Assembly: GCA_937872985.1 (NCBI GenBank)
Contig: CALMUW010000068.1
Location: 1 to 43,655 of the forward strand
DNA: 43,655 bases
Direction: 5' to 3'
From: an uncultured Alphaproteobacteria bacterium
Lineage (GTDB): Bacteria > Pseudomonadota > Alphaproteobacteria > Rhizobiales > Aestuariivirgaceae
The notes below the pieces were generated by a model that saw only the letters and a list, made by a program, of their open reading frames with translations, made no database searches and was not told the DNA's origin. This document shows, one piece after another, positions 18,131 to 26,412 of the stretch. Within the stretch, counting starts at the first letter, position 1. Each line of letters opens with the position of its first letter. Made by a program: the position numbers and the translations under genes.

Positions 18131-20968
18131 TCACAGGGCAAGCCCCAGGCTATTGGCGGCGGCGGGCAATTCCTGCACCGCCGCAGCCCCCGCCTGCTTC
18201 AGGGCCTCGCGCAAGGCCGCGCCGTTGCGGCCGGCTTCGGCCTCGATGCGCCGGGTGAGCGCGCACAGGCCGGTGAGATCGAAGTTCCCCGCCCCGCCGC
18301 GCAGGCGGTGCGCCCGCTTGCGGATCGCCGCCACATCCCCGGCAGCGAGGCTCTCATCCAGGGCGGCGAGATCGGCGGGAAGCTGGGCCAGATAGGTGCG
18401 CAGGATGGCGCAGGCCGCCTCCGGCCCCAGGGCGTCGCGGTCGCGCTCCAGGCCCCCCAGGGCGTGGCGCGGGGCCGCCGTGACAGTCTTTTCCTCCTCA
18501 CCGCCGATGAGGTCTGTCTGATCCCGGGTCAGCCCGCGCAGGGTTTCCGCCAGAAGCCGGGGCGACACGGGCTTGGCCAGCATGGCGGCAAAGGCGAAAC
18601 CCTCGGCCTCGCGCGTCGCGGTGGCGGCAAGGTGGGCGGAAACCGCCACGATGGGCGTTGTGCCATGGCGCGGCAATTGCCGGACCTGCCGGGCAACCTC
18701 TGCCCCCGTGAGGTCCGGCAGATCGAGATCCATGAGGATGCAGTCGAAACTGCCCGCTGCCGCCTGCTGCAGGGCGGCAACGCCGCTGTCCGCCTCGCTG
18801 ACCGCGATGCCCATGCGTTCGAGATAGCCGCGCGCCACCAGTCGGCTCACCTCGTGGTCCTCCACCAGCAACACCCGGAAGCCGGGAAAATCAGCGCTCT
18901 CCACCTCGTCCGCGCCGTGGCCGGCCAGCGCCTGGGCAATGTCGCCCTCCGCCAGGTCCAGCGTCAGCGCAAAGGACGATCCCACCCCCGGCTCACTCTC
19001 CACCGTCAGGTCGCCGCCGAGCAGCAGGGTAAGTCTGCGGCAGATGGCAAGGCCAAGGCCCGTGCCACCGGCGGCTCGGGGGTCGAGCGGCGCATGGCCC
19101 TGGGCAAAGGCCTCGAACACCCGGTCGAGGACGTCGCGGCTCATGCCCATGCCCGTGTCGTTCACCCGGAAGGTCACGCGCTGCACCCCCGGCCGGGCGC
19201 TGGCGGCGGCGTCGATCAGCACGGCCACTTCGCCCGCGCTGGTGAACTTGATGGCGTTGGAACAGAAGTTGACCAGGATCTGCTGGATCTTGCTTTCGTC
19301 GCCGCGCAGCGCTGGGGGCACCGTGGCGCTGATGTCGGCCAGAAACACCAGGCCCTTGGCCCTGGCCTGCGGCGTCATCAGTTCGGCCACCCGCCGCACC
19401 AGTCCGCGCACCTCGAAATCCTGCAGGCGCACATCGGCAGGCCCCAGTTCCACCTTGGCATGTTCGAGAATGTCATCGAGCAGCAGGCGCAGGTCCGCCG
19501 CCGAGCGCCGCGCCATGTCGAGCTTGGCCTTCTCCGCGTCGGCGCGGGGGCTGGCCAGCAGCCGCAACATGCCGGTGAGGCCGTTGAGGGGGGTGCGGAT
19601 CTCATGGCTCATGATGGCGAGGAATTCCGACTTGGCCCGGTTGGCGCGCTCGGCCTCGGCCCGCGCGGCATCGTGCGCCAGCGTCTCATTGCGGTAGAGG
19701 GCGGTCTGCTCCGCCACCTCCGCCTGCAACTGGCGCTCCAGCAGGTTCTTGCGCTTCACCTCCTCGCGCAGATGATTGACCGCCGCCTCCATCTGGCCGA
19801 TGTCGTCGCCCGCTCCCACCGGCAGAACCCAGTCCATCTCGCCCCGCCCCAGGGCCACGAGCCGGGCGAGCAGGCTGCGCAGCCGGTTCATGATGTGGCG
19901 GCGGAGATAATAACCGGCCCAGACCAGGAAGGCGGCGGTGGCCAGACCCAGAAGCGCAAAGGCGGTGAAGGCCCGGCGCACCGTGGCCAGACTGTCACGC
20001 TGGAAGGCCACCATGCCCGCTTCCGAATCGCGGATGACATCGCGCGCCGCCTGGGCCATGGCATTGGCCTGATCCACCGTGGCCGACGACAGGGCGGACA
20101 GGGCTGCCCGGTCGTCGAGCAGCGTCTGGCGGATGGCGCCAAGGCCGCGGGCGCCGGCCACATCGGAGAGAATGGCAAGCTGCGCCGCGACCTGGGCCCG
20201 CCGGCTCGGGTCCTCGATGGCGCGGCTGCGGCGGGCGAGGATGTTGAGGTCAGCCGCCAGCGTGGCGGCCAGCCCCGCGAGGGCCGCGGCATCATTGCTG
20301 GTCGCCACCCGGTCAAGCGTGGCGCCGACCCGCTGGCTCACCTCGCGCATCTCCAGAAAGGATTGCAGCTTGAACAGGTCGCCCTCGGCAATCTGGTCCA
20401 GGATGTCGTCACGCGCGTTTCGCTCCAGCGGCTCATAGAGGCCGGAGAGGGCGGCGGAAATCTGCGCCTGGGTATTGGCGATGAGGGTTCCCGCCAGCGC
20501 ATCGAGGGCGGCCAGCGCGGTCTGCGCCCTGACCCTTTCCTTGCGCAGGCCTTCGCCATTGGCGCTGGTCCGCGCCGCCAGAGTGCGGAACTTCGCCTTG
20601 TTCGCCATGATCCGGTCCAGCGCGGCAGACACGCGCACCATGGCGGCGGGGGCGGGCGCGGTTGCCGCCAGACCGTCGCGCCCGGAAAGCGTGTCGGTGA
20701 CCTGGGCCGACAGCCCGCCCACCGCGGCCTGCAATTTCTCGGGCGTTTCCGCCCTCTCGACTTCGATCACCGATTTGGTAATCATCTCGGCGGCGCTGGC
20801 CAGGCGGCGCGCCTGCTCCACCACGGGCAGGTTGCGCTGCAGGAGATCGCGCTCGTTGGCCGAGAGATAGGCGACCCCCGACCAGCCCGCCGCCAGCGCC
20901 GTCAGGAGCAGCATGATCAGCACCGCAAAGGCCGCCATCAGAACATTGGCAAAGTTCGGGCGCTGCAT
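18131..20968 (-). CDS. torS: TorS-type hybrid sensor histidine kinase
   Basis: About 945 residues: a short N-terminus, TM1 (VLMAAFAVLIMLLLTALAAGW), a roughly 300-residue helical periplasmic sensor, TM2 (FTAFALLGLATAAFLVWAGYYL), HAMP, and a histidine kinase domain with His455 in MSHEIRTPLNGL. The ATPase boxes are NAIKFTSAGEVAV, DTGMGMSRDVLDRVFEAF and GTGLGLAICRRL. A receiver with Asp747 (LMDLDLPDLTG) and an HPt domain with His887 (RAHRLRGGAG) complete the four-step phosphorelay typical of TorS. The start at 20968 is the most plausible membrane-protein start but lacks a strong ribosome-binding site; the frame stays open to 21055. Its 5' end overlaps that of torT. Confidence 0.88.
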   Translation of the reverse strand: MQRPNFANVLMAAFAVLIMLLLTALAAGWSGVAYLSANERDLLQRNLPVVEQARRLASAAEMITKSVIEVERAETPEKLQAAVGGLSAQVTDTLSGRDGLAATAPAPAAMVRVSAALDRIMANKAKFRTLAARTSANGEGLRKERVRAQTALAALDALAGTLIANTQAQISAALSGLYEPLERNARDDILDQIAEGDLFKLQSFLEMREVSQRVGATLDRVATSNDAAALAGLAATLAADLNILARRSRAIEDPSRRAQVAAQLAILSDVAGARGLGAIRQTLLDDRAALSALSSATVDQANAMAQAARDVIRDSEAGMVAFQRDSLATVRRAFTAFALLGLATAAFLVWAGYYLRRHIMNRLRSLLARLVALGRGEMDWVLPVGAGDDIGQMEAAVNHLREEVKRKNLLERQLQAEVAEQTALYRNETLAHDAARAEAERANRAKSEFLAIMSHEIRTPLNGLTGMLRLLASPRADAEKAKLDMARRSAADLRLLLDDILEHAKVELGPADVRLQDFEVRGLVRRVAELMTPQARAKGLVFLADISATVPPALRGDESKIQQILVNFCSNAIKFTSAGEVAVLIDAAASARPGVQRVTFRVNDTGMGMSRDVLDRVFEAFAQGHAPLDPRAAGGTGLGLAICRRLTLLLGGDLTVESEPGVGSSFALTLDLAEGDIAQALAGHGADEVESADFPGFRVLLVEDHEVSRLVARGYLERMGIAVSEADSGVAALQQAAAGSFDCILMDLDLPDLTGAEVARQVRQLPRHGTTPIVAVSAHLAATATREAEGFAFAAMLAKPVSPRLLAETLRGLTRDQTDLIGGEEEKTVTAAPRHALGGLERDRDALGPEAACAILRTYLAQLPADLAALDESLAAGDVAAIRKRAHRLRGGAGNFDLTGLCALTRRIEAEAGRNGAALREALKQAGAAAVQELPAAANSLGLAL

Positions 20969-22046
20969 GATGGGTCTGATCGGGCCTCTGGCAGTGATGA
21001 CAGCGTGGGCGGCAGGGGCCGAAACCCCGCCGCCGCAAGCCATAGCACAGGCCAAGGGCGCCGTGCCAATCGCCCTTGAAACCCACGCCGATCCCTTTGA
21101 CTATCGCAGCGCGGTGAGCCCCGTGCTCCACCTGCCCCTGCCGCGCGCCCGCCAGCACTGGCGTCTCTGTGCCGTCTTCCCCCACATCAAGGACGAATAC
21201 TGGCTCAGCGTTGCCTATGGCATGGCGCAGGAGGCCCGCCGCCTCGACGTGGCCCTGACCATCAGCGAGACCGGCGGCTATCGCAGTGTCGATGCCCAGG
21301 GCGCGCGCCTGCGCGGCTGCGTGGGCAAGGCCGATGCCGCCATCCTCGGCACGGTGAGCTTCGACAGCCCGCAGATCGCCGCCGCCATCGCCGATGTCTC
21401 GGACGAGATGCCGGTCATCGCCGCCGTCAACGATGTGGCCTCGCGCGCGGTGGCGGTGAAGGTCGGCGTGTCGTGGCGCGAAATGGGCGGCCACGTGGGC
21501 CGCTATCTCGCGGCCGAATATGGCCCGCGGCAGGCGGCGCAACAGGCGGTGCTGGCCACCGGCCCGCGCGAGGCGGGCTGGGTGTCCTTCCTGTCCGAGG
21601 GCCTTGCGGCGGCGCTGGCCCATTCCGGCCTCAGCCTGGTCGAAACCGGCTGGGCCGATACCGGCACGCAGGAGCAATTGCGCCTTGCCGAAGACCTGCT
21701 CGACCGTCATCCCGACATTCCGGTCTTCATCGGCAGTGCGCCCGCGGTGGAATCGGTAGTCTCGCTGCTGCGCTCGGAGGGCCGCCTGGGCGCCATGCGG
21801 CTCGTGGCCACCTATTATACCCAGGCCATCCGGCGCGGCATGATGCGGGGCCGGATCGATGCGGCCCCCTTCGATGATCCCGCCATGCAGGGGCGTCTCG
21901 CCATCGAATATGCCGTGCGCGCCATCGAGGGCACGGTGGACCATCGCCAGATCGGCCCGGTCATTCGTCTGGTCACGCGCACCAGTCTGCCGCCTGCCGA
22001 TGCCCTGGCCCCGGCGGGCTTCCGGCCGGAATTCGTCATCCCGTGA
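20913..22046 (+). CDS. torT: TorT-like periplasmic TMAO-sensing protein
   Basis: A 377-residue periplasmic-binding-protein-fold protein. The start at 20913 is chosen because AGGAG lies 4 nt upstream and gives a proper signal peptide: a basic segment (KAAIRTLAKFGR), a hydrophobic core and a site near WAAGA. Starting at 20967 or 20970 would leave no basic n-region. The body has the LacI/ribose-binding fold pattern with family motifs such as FPHIKDEYWLSVAYGMAQEA near residue 90 and VETGWADTGTQEQL. In E. coli TorT binds TMAO and controls TorS. Its first 56 bp overlap the 5' end of the opposite-strand torS, and its end overlaps the next convergent gene by 11 bp. Confidence 0.85.
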   Translation: MISTAKAAIRTLAKFGRCMMGLIGPLAVMTAWAAGAETPPPQAIAQAKGAVPIALETHADPFDYRSAVSPVLHLPLPRARQHWRLCAVFPHIKDEYWLSVAYGMAQEARRLDVALTISETGGYRSVDAQGARLRGCVGKADAAILGTVSFDSPQIAAAIADVSDEMPVIAAVNDVASRAVAVKVGVSWREMGGHVGRYLAAEYGPRQAAQQAVLATGPREAGWVSFLSEGLAAALAHSGLSLVETGWADTGTQEQLRLAEDLLDRHPDIPVFIGSAPAVESVVSLLRSEGRLGAMRLVATYYTQAIRRGMMRGRIDAAPFDDPAMQGRLAIEYAVRAIEGTVDHRQIGPVIRLVTRTSLPPADALAPAGFRPEFVIP

Positions 22047-22890
22047 CGGCGGGCGTGGCGGCGGCGCGGCGCCGTCCCCAGGCCACCAGCGCCAGCGCCG
22101 TCAGGTTCATGATCACGGCATAGATCAGCGCCGGCACGGCGAGTGCCGGTGTTCCCAGCACCGTAGTGGCCACAAAGATGGCGATGGCGGCATTCTGCAA
22201 GCCGCACTCGATGGCGGCGGCGAGACTTTGCGCGGGCGACAGGCCGAAAAACCGCAGCGCCAGGCCTCCCGCCACCGCGCCGAGATTGAGCAGCAGGGCC
22301 GCCCCGCCGAGGCGGCCGAGATGGTCGATCATGGCGTCCCGGTTCTGCCAGAAGGTTGTGAGCACAATGGCGGCAAAGACGAGGCGCGCCAGCCGCTCCA
22401 GCCCGCCCCGGCGGCGGCTGAGCCACGGCGGCTGCCAGTGGCGGAGCGCCATGCCCAGCGCCAGCGGCAGGGCCGCCACCAGCGTCATGCCCAGCGCCAG
22501 CCGCAGCATGGCCGCCGTCAGGTCAAGGCTCGCCACGTCCGGCAGGGTGCCGGATAACGCCAGCACCACCGGCAGGCTGACCGGGGCGAGAAGGCTCGTC
22601 ACCAGCGTCATGGCGGTGGACAGGGCGAGATCGGCACCGGCCAGCAGCGCCACATAGTTGGAGGTGACGCCGCCGGGTGCCGCGGCAACCAGCATGAGGC
22701 CCAGCGCCAGGGGCGGCGGCAGGGCGAAAACCCGGGTCAACAGCAGCGCCAGCAGGGGCAGCGCCACCATCTGCACCACCAGGCCCAGGGCCAGCGCCCT
22801 GGGTTGCCGGAAGGCCGCCACCAGTTCAGCGGCGGACAGTCTGAGGCCCACCACCACCATGAGAAAGGCCAAGCCCAGGGCAAGCAGCAT
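22036..22890 (-). CDS. BASS-family (bile acid:sodium symporter-like) transporter
   Basis: About 285 residues, nearly all membrane helices, with the family features PGGVTSNYVALLAGADLALS and an ECGLQNAAIAIFVA repeat motif, which match the two sodium-binding crossover regions of BASS transporters. Members move bile acids, pantoate, keto acids and other organic anions; the substrate here is unknown. The frame is open far upstream, but the stretch before 22890 looks non-coding and runs under the sco gene, so ATG 22890 is used; GTG 22953 is an alternative. It is divergent from sco and overlaps the torT 3' end by 11 bp. Confidence 0.82.
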   Translation of the reverse strand: MLLALGLAFLMVVVGLRLSAAELVAAFRQPRALALGLVVQMVALPLLALLLTRVFALPPPLALGLMLVAAAPGGVTSNYVALLAGADLALSTAMTLVTSLLAPVSLPVVLALSGTLPDVASLDLTAAMLRLALGMTLVAALPLALGMALRHWQPPWLSRRRGGLERLARLVFAAIVLTTFWQNRDAMIDHLGRLGGAALLLNLGAVAGGLALRFFGLSPAQSLAAAIECGLQNAAIAIFVATTVLGTPALAVPALIYAVIMNLTALALVAWGRRRAAATPAVTG

Positions 22891-22991
22891 GCGATATGAT
22901 CCCGGTGCGGGCCTTGAGGGGGCAAGGCCGCCGCGCGTTATTGACGTGAGCACCCATATGACGGTCCGGTCAGAGCAGGTGAACCCTTCTC

Positions 22992-23016
22992 CCGCCCTGA
23001 CGAAAGTCAAGGCCGG
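22992..23016 (+). promoter_or_regulatory. FNR/DNR-like site and promoter of the sco-tlpA pair
   Basis: CTGACgaaaGTCAA at 22997-23010 differs by one base from the TTGAC-N4-GTCAA form of FNR/DNR sites. A -10-like TAGACT at 23032-23037 is centred about 31 bp downstream, the spacing of class II (-41.5) activation, and leaves a short leader with GGAG at 23059. The 25-bp segment 22992-23016 is identical at 22 positions to the one upstream of nosZ (34567-34591, minus strand), including spacer and flanks. Confidence 0.7.
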
Positions 23017-23068
23017 AGCCAGCGACAGGTCTAGACTTCCCGGGCGCGCAAGTCTTGTGGAGTGATTG

Positions 23069-23674
23069 ATGATGCATCGCCGCCGTTTTCTCGCCGTCCT
23101 TGCGGCCCCCCTGCTGGCCGGGCCTGTGGGGGCGGAAGACAAGGTTTTGCCGGAAGCGCCGGACGCGGAAACGCCGCCGTCGCGCCGCTTCATGATGCAG
23201 GATGTGAACGGCGAGGTGGTGACCGACGAAAACCTTTTGGGCCGCTTCAGTCTCATCTATTTCGGCTACACCTCCTGCCCGGAGGTCTGCCCCACGAGCC
23301 TGCTCACCATGGCCAATGCCCTGAAGGCGCTGGGGGCCAAGGCCGACCGGGTGCTGCCGCTCTTCGTCACGGTGGACCCCGCCCGCGACACCGCGAAGAT
23401 GCTGTCGGAATACACCCAGTCCTTCGACGAGCGCATCGTGGCCCTGCGCGGCACCAAGCCCTACACCGACGCCATGGTGAAGGCCTATAACGCCAAGTAT
23501 GAGGTCAAGCCCAGCGATCCCGCCGATCCCACCCGCTACACCATCGACCACACGGCTTCCATTGCGCTGGTGGGGCCGGATGGCGTGCTCATCAAGCGCT
23601 ATCCCTATGGCACCAAGGCGGAAGAGATGGCCGCCGATCTGGGCAAGATCATCGACGCTCATCCGGCACCCTAG
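23069..23674 (+). CDS. Sco1/SenC-family copper chaperone
   Basis: A 201-residue exported or membrane-anchored thioredoxin-fold protein. It has the basic start MMHRRRFLAVLAAPLLAG, the copper-binding Cys70 and Cys74 in YTSCPEVCPTS, and His161 in TIDHTAS. Sco proteins deliver copper to CuA sites. The usual target is cytochrome oxidase, but in denitrifiers Sco homologues also serve the CuA of NosZ. ATG 23069 has GGAG 6 nt upstream. Location beside the nos operon, and a regulatory site shared with nosZ, suggest it loads NosZ CuA here. tlpA follows 4 bp after. Confidence 0.9.
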   Translation: MMHRRRFLAVLAAPLLAGPVGAEDKVLPEAPDAETPPSRRFMMQDVNGEVVTDENLLGRFSLIYFGYTSCPEVCPTSLLTMANALKALGAKADRVLPLFVTVDPARDTAKMLSEYTQSFDERIVALRGTKPYTDAMVKAYNAKYEVKPSDPADPTRYTIDHTASIALVGPDGVLIKRYPYGTKAEEMAADLGKIIDAHPAP

Positions 23675-23678
23675 CGCC

Positions 23679-24206
23679 ATGCGGTCCGTCCTTCTGGCTC
23701 TGGCCGCCGCTGTCCTGGCGGCGGCGGCGCACGCCGGTGAACCCCTGCCGTCGGCGGCGGCCGTGGCCGAGCCGCAGCCCGCCCGTGACATCAGCGCCCT
23801 GGCCATGACCGATGACCAGGGCACGCCCGTCACTCTGGCGGCCTCCCGGGGCAAGCTCGTGGTGCTCAATCTCTGGGCTCCCTGGTGTGTGCCCTGCCGC
23901 AGCGAAATGCCCGAACTCGCCACCGTTCAGTCCCGTCTGGCGGCGGAGGGTGTGGCGGTCCTGCCGCTTGCCTTCACCTGGCAGGGCCGGCAGGCGGTCA
24001 CGCGCTTCTATGCGGAAGAAAACATCACCAACCTGCCGGTGCTGGTGGGCGATGGTCAGAACCTTCAGGACGTGACCGGTCTTTCCGCCCTGCCCACCAC
24101 GCTCATCCTCAACCGCAAGGGTGAGCACGTGGCCACCGTCAGGGGCGGGGCCCGGTGGAGCGACGACAGGACCTTGGCCTGGCTCCAGGGTCTGGCCCAG
24201 CCCTGA
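23679..24206 (+). CDS. TlpA/ResA-like periplasmic thiol-disulfide oxidoreductase
   Basis: 175 residues: signal peptide (MRSVLLALAAAVLAAAAHA), then a thioredoxin fold with WCVPC (Cys70, Cys73) and the cis-proline loop ALPTT. TlpA-type proteins keep Sco and CuA cysteines reduced so that copper can be inserted. It starts 4 bp after sco and is almost certainly cotranscribed. Its stop abuts that of the convergent nosY (TGATCA at 24204-24209). A role in cytochrome c maturation is an alternative, but pairing with Sco favours CuA assembly. Confidence 0.85.
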   Translation: MRSVLLALAAAVLAAAAHAGEPLPSAAAVAEPQPARDISALAMTDDQGTPVTLAASRGKLVVLNLWAPWCVPCRSEMPELATVQSRLAAEGVAVLPLAFTWQGRQAVTRFYAEENITNLPVLVGDGQNLQDVTGLSALPTTLILNRKGEHVATVRGGARWSDDRTLAWLQGLAQP

Positions 24207-25049
24207 TCAGACGAGATCGGTGCGGGCAAAGCGCCAGAAGCCCAGGGCGGCAAAGGCAAGGCCGAGCAGCGCGGGATAGACCAGCGCCCAGACCACATAG
24301 CCCTGCACCCCGAAGTTATCGAGGATGACATAGGACGCCGGACCCAGCAGGATGAGTTGCGGATCAAACAGGATCATGGCGGCGGTGCGGAAGGTCTGCA
24401 GCGGATTGGCCAGCGCCAGACCCACCACGAAGGCGGGATCAAACTGCGCCCGGATCAGGATCGACAGCAGGAAGAGATCGAGCAGCGCCACCAGGATGAG
24501 CCACAGCGCCAGCGACACGCCGAGCGCCACCTCGGTGGAGCGCGCCAGGCTGGAAATGAAGAAGGCAAGCCCGAGAAAACACAGGGCAAGCGCGGCAATG
24601 AGCCCGGCATAGAGCGCCACATGCTGCCACGGCAGGCCATGGCCGCGCAGCGCGCCGTAGACCAGCGACAGAAGCAGCGCGCCGATGACCGGAAAGACCA
24701 CCAGCAGGAAGCGGCCGAGAAACTTGCCCCAGTACCACTGGCCCAGGCCCACCGGAAAGGACAGCATGTATTCGAGATTGCCGGCCTCGCGGTCGCCCAC
24801 CAGCGAGCGCGCCGTGGTCACCAGAATGAACAGCGGCAGAACCGCCATGGTGATCTGGATATAGGTGACGAGCAAGCGCGACAGGCCGGTGAAGCCGAGC
24901 ACGCGCGATTCCGAAATGCCGGTGAGCGCCAGCAGAGCCATGAGGCCGAAGAACACCAGCGCATAGAGAAAGAACCAGCGCGAGCGCAGCGATTCCTGCA
25001 CTTCAAGCCTGAGCGCCAGCCACAAGCCACGGACGGGGGACGACGTCAC
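24207..25049 (-). CDS. nosY: NosY, ABC-type permease of the Nos maturation system
   Basis: A 280-residue ABC-2-type membrane protein with about six helices. The N-terminal LEVQESLRSRWFFLYALVFF and the segments LVGDREAGNLEYMLSFPV and YWGKFLGRFLLVVFPVIGAL match NosY. With the ATPase NosF and periplasmic NosD it forms the transporter that supports CuZ assembly in NosZ. It is the last gene of the operon and overlaps the nosL stop by ATGA. The order nosF-nosL-nosY differs from the nosDFYL order of clade I operons. Confidence 0.9.
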   Translation of the reverse strand: MTSSPVRGLWLALRLEVQESLRSRWFFLYALVFFGLMALLALTGISESRVLGFTGLSRLLVTYIQITMAVLPLFILVTTARSLVGDREAGNLEYMLSFPVGLGQWYWGKFLGRFLLVVFPVIGALLLSLVYGALRGHGLPWQHVALYAGLIAALALCFLGLAFFISSLARSTEVALGVSLALWLILVALLDLFLLSILIRAQFDPAFVVGLALANPLQTFRTAAMILFDPQLILLGPASYVILDNFGVQGYVVWALVYPALLGLAFAALGFWRFARTDLV

Positions 25050-25525
25050 TGGGGGGCACCCTCTTCCGGGGCGCAGCGGCCGGCCATGCCGCGCGCCAGC
25101 GCCGTCTTGCTCATCGCGGCGAAATCCACCGTCTTGTCGGTCTTCTGTTTCACAGCGGCAAAACCATAATCCATGGGGCTCACCGTGCCCGGCATATAGA
25201 AGGCGGTGCGGGCGTCAAGCCACTCCGTGCCCGTGTCACTGTCCATCACCCAGAATTCAATTGCGGGATCATTGCGCCAGCTCTGCATGTCGAGCCAGTT
25301 CACCGCATCGCCGATGTCGTCGAATTTCACCAGGGCCCGGTCCGGTCCGCCCCGGATTTCCGCCGCATAGCGCGGGTCCGAGATGATCATGCCGCACATG
25401 GCGCAGACCTCGCGGGCGTAGTGGATCTCCTCCGGTCCTTCATTCTGCTTGCGGCAGCCCGCCACCGCCAGCGGCAGGGCAGCCAGCAGGACGAGCGCGC
25501 GGCGGCGGTTACAGTCATGACACAT
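25046..25525 (-). CDS. nosL: NosL copper-chaperone lipoprotein
   Basis: A lipoprotein of about 159 residues. The start at 25525 (MCHDCNRRR) gives a lipobox LAVAGC with lipidated Cys24. The Cu(I)-binding motif EVCAMCGMII is present, and the body (DPRYAAEIRGG, FDDIGDAVNWL) fits the NosL family. NosL hands Cu(I) to the NosDFY system and so to NosZ. It overlaps the end of nosF by 11 bp and the start of nosY by 4 bp, so all three are translated together. Confidence 0.9.
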   Translation of the reverse strand: MCHDCNRRRALVLLAALPLAVAGCRKQNEGPEEIHYAREVCAMCGMIISDPRYAAEIRGGPDRALVKFDDIGDAVNWLDMQSWRNDPAIEFWVMDSDTGTEWLDARTAFYMPGTVSPMDYGFAAVKQKTDKTVDFAAMSKTALARGMAGRCAPEEGAPQ

Positions 25526-26402
25526 CGGTTTTGTCTCGTGCCGGTTTCCGGGGTTTCGCGGCGATGCCGAATTCAAAGGCCTCGACCACGCTGGCATAGC
25601 GCGAGATCATGCCGAGAAAGCGGTAGTAATCGGCGGCGGGAATGGTGCCGCTGAAGGTCAGAACCGGCCTTTCGGTCAGGCCCCACTGCGCCAGCGCCCG
25701 GGCAAAGGGCTCATGCGCCGCGCTGAGCCGCACCATGCAATGGCGCGCATCGCCCGCCGTCAGCTTGTCCGCCACCACGTCGTCGAGAACAATGCGGCCC
25801 CGGTCCAGTTCGATCACCCGATTGACCAGCGGTGCCACCTCCTCCAGCCGGTGACTGGCGATGATCATGGCCGCGTCCTGACGCGCCGCCAGAAGATCGA
25901 TGAAGGTGGCCCGCGCCGCCGGGTCGAGGTTGGCCGCCGGCTCGTCGAAAATGAACAGGTCAGCCGCCCGTGCCAGGGCAATGGTCACCAGCACCTTCTG
26001 TTTCTGCCCGCCGGACAGGCGGTTGAAGGGCTGATGCGCCACGGCGGCAAGGTCAAGCCCCAGTCCCTGGGAAATCTCGGTCATGCGGTCGGCTTTTGCC
26101 CCGGCGCTGCTCTCGGCAAAGCGCACCAGTTCGCCCACCGGCATGCGCAGCGGCGGCGGCAATTGCGGCACGAAGGCAATGCGCGCAAGCACCGCCTCGT
26201 CGCGCCGTGTCGGGCGCTCGCCGTTGAAGGCGATGCTGCCGTCATAGTGATAATGGCCGAGGAGGCAGCGGAACAGCGTGGTCTTGCCCGCGCCATTGGA
26301 CCCCACCAGGGCAATGCGGTCACCATCGCCGATGGCGAGGTCGATGGCATCCAGCACGGCGCGCCGGTCGAAGGTCTTGGTCAGGCCGCTGATGGTGATC
26401 AT
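25515..26402 (-). CDS. nosF: NosF, ABC-type ATPase of the Nos maturation system
   Basis: A 295-residue ABC ATPase from ATG 26402 (MITISGLTKTF). It has Walker A GSNGAGKTTL, Q-loop FVPQLPPP, signature LSGGQKQKV, Walker B LFIFDEPAANLDP and switch His in ASHR. The C-terminal extension of about 80 residues is typical of NosF. It powers the NosFY complex. It starts 10 bp after the nosH stop. The frame is open upstream inside nosH, but that part is a shadow. Confidence 0.92.
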   Translation of the reverse strand: MITISGLTKTFDRRAVLDAIDLAIGDGDRIALVGSNGAGKTTLFRCLLGHYHYDGSIAFNGERPTRRDEAVLARIAFVPQLPPPLRMPVGELVRFAESSAGAKADRMTEISQGLGLDLAAVAHQPFNRLSGGQKQKVLVTIALARAADLFIFDEPAANLDPAARATFIDLLAARQDAAMIIASHRLEEVAPLVNRVIELDRGRIVLDDVVADKLTAGDARHCMVRLSAAHEPFARALAQWGLTERPVLTFSGTIPAADYYRFLGMISRYASVVEAFEFGIAAKPRKPARDKTDVS

Positions 26403-26412
26403 GACCCCGGCC

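Noticed and set aside
18308..21079. A 923-codon open frame on the plus strand opposite torS
   Set aside because: It is antisense to a well-defined hybrid kinase, shows a low-complexity Gly/Arg/His composition and no family features.
22891..23256. A 122-residue N-terminal extension of the BASS transporter
   Set aside because: The extra stretch runs antisense to sco and its promoter, is Arg/Ser/Thr-rich and has no resemblance to the family; the membrane protein begins at about 22890.
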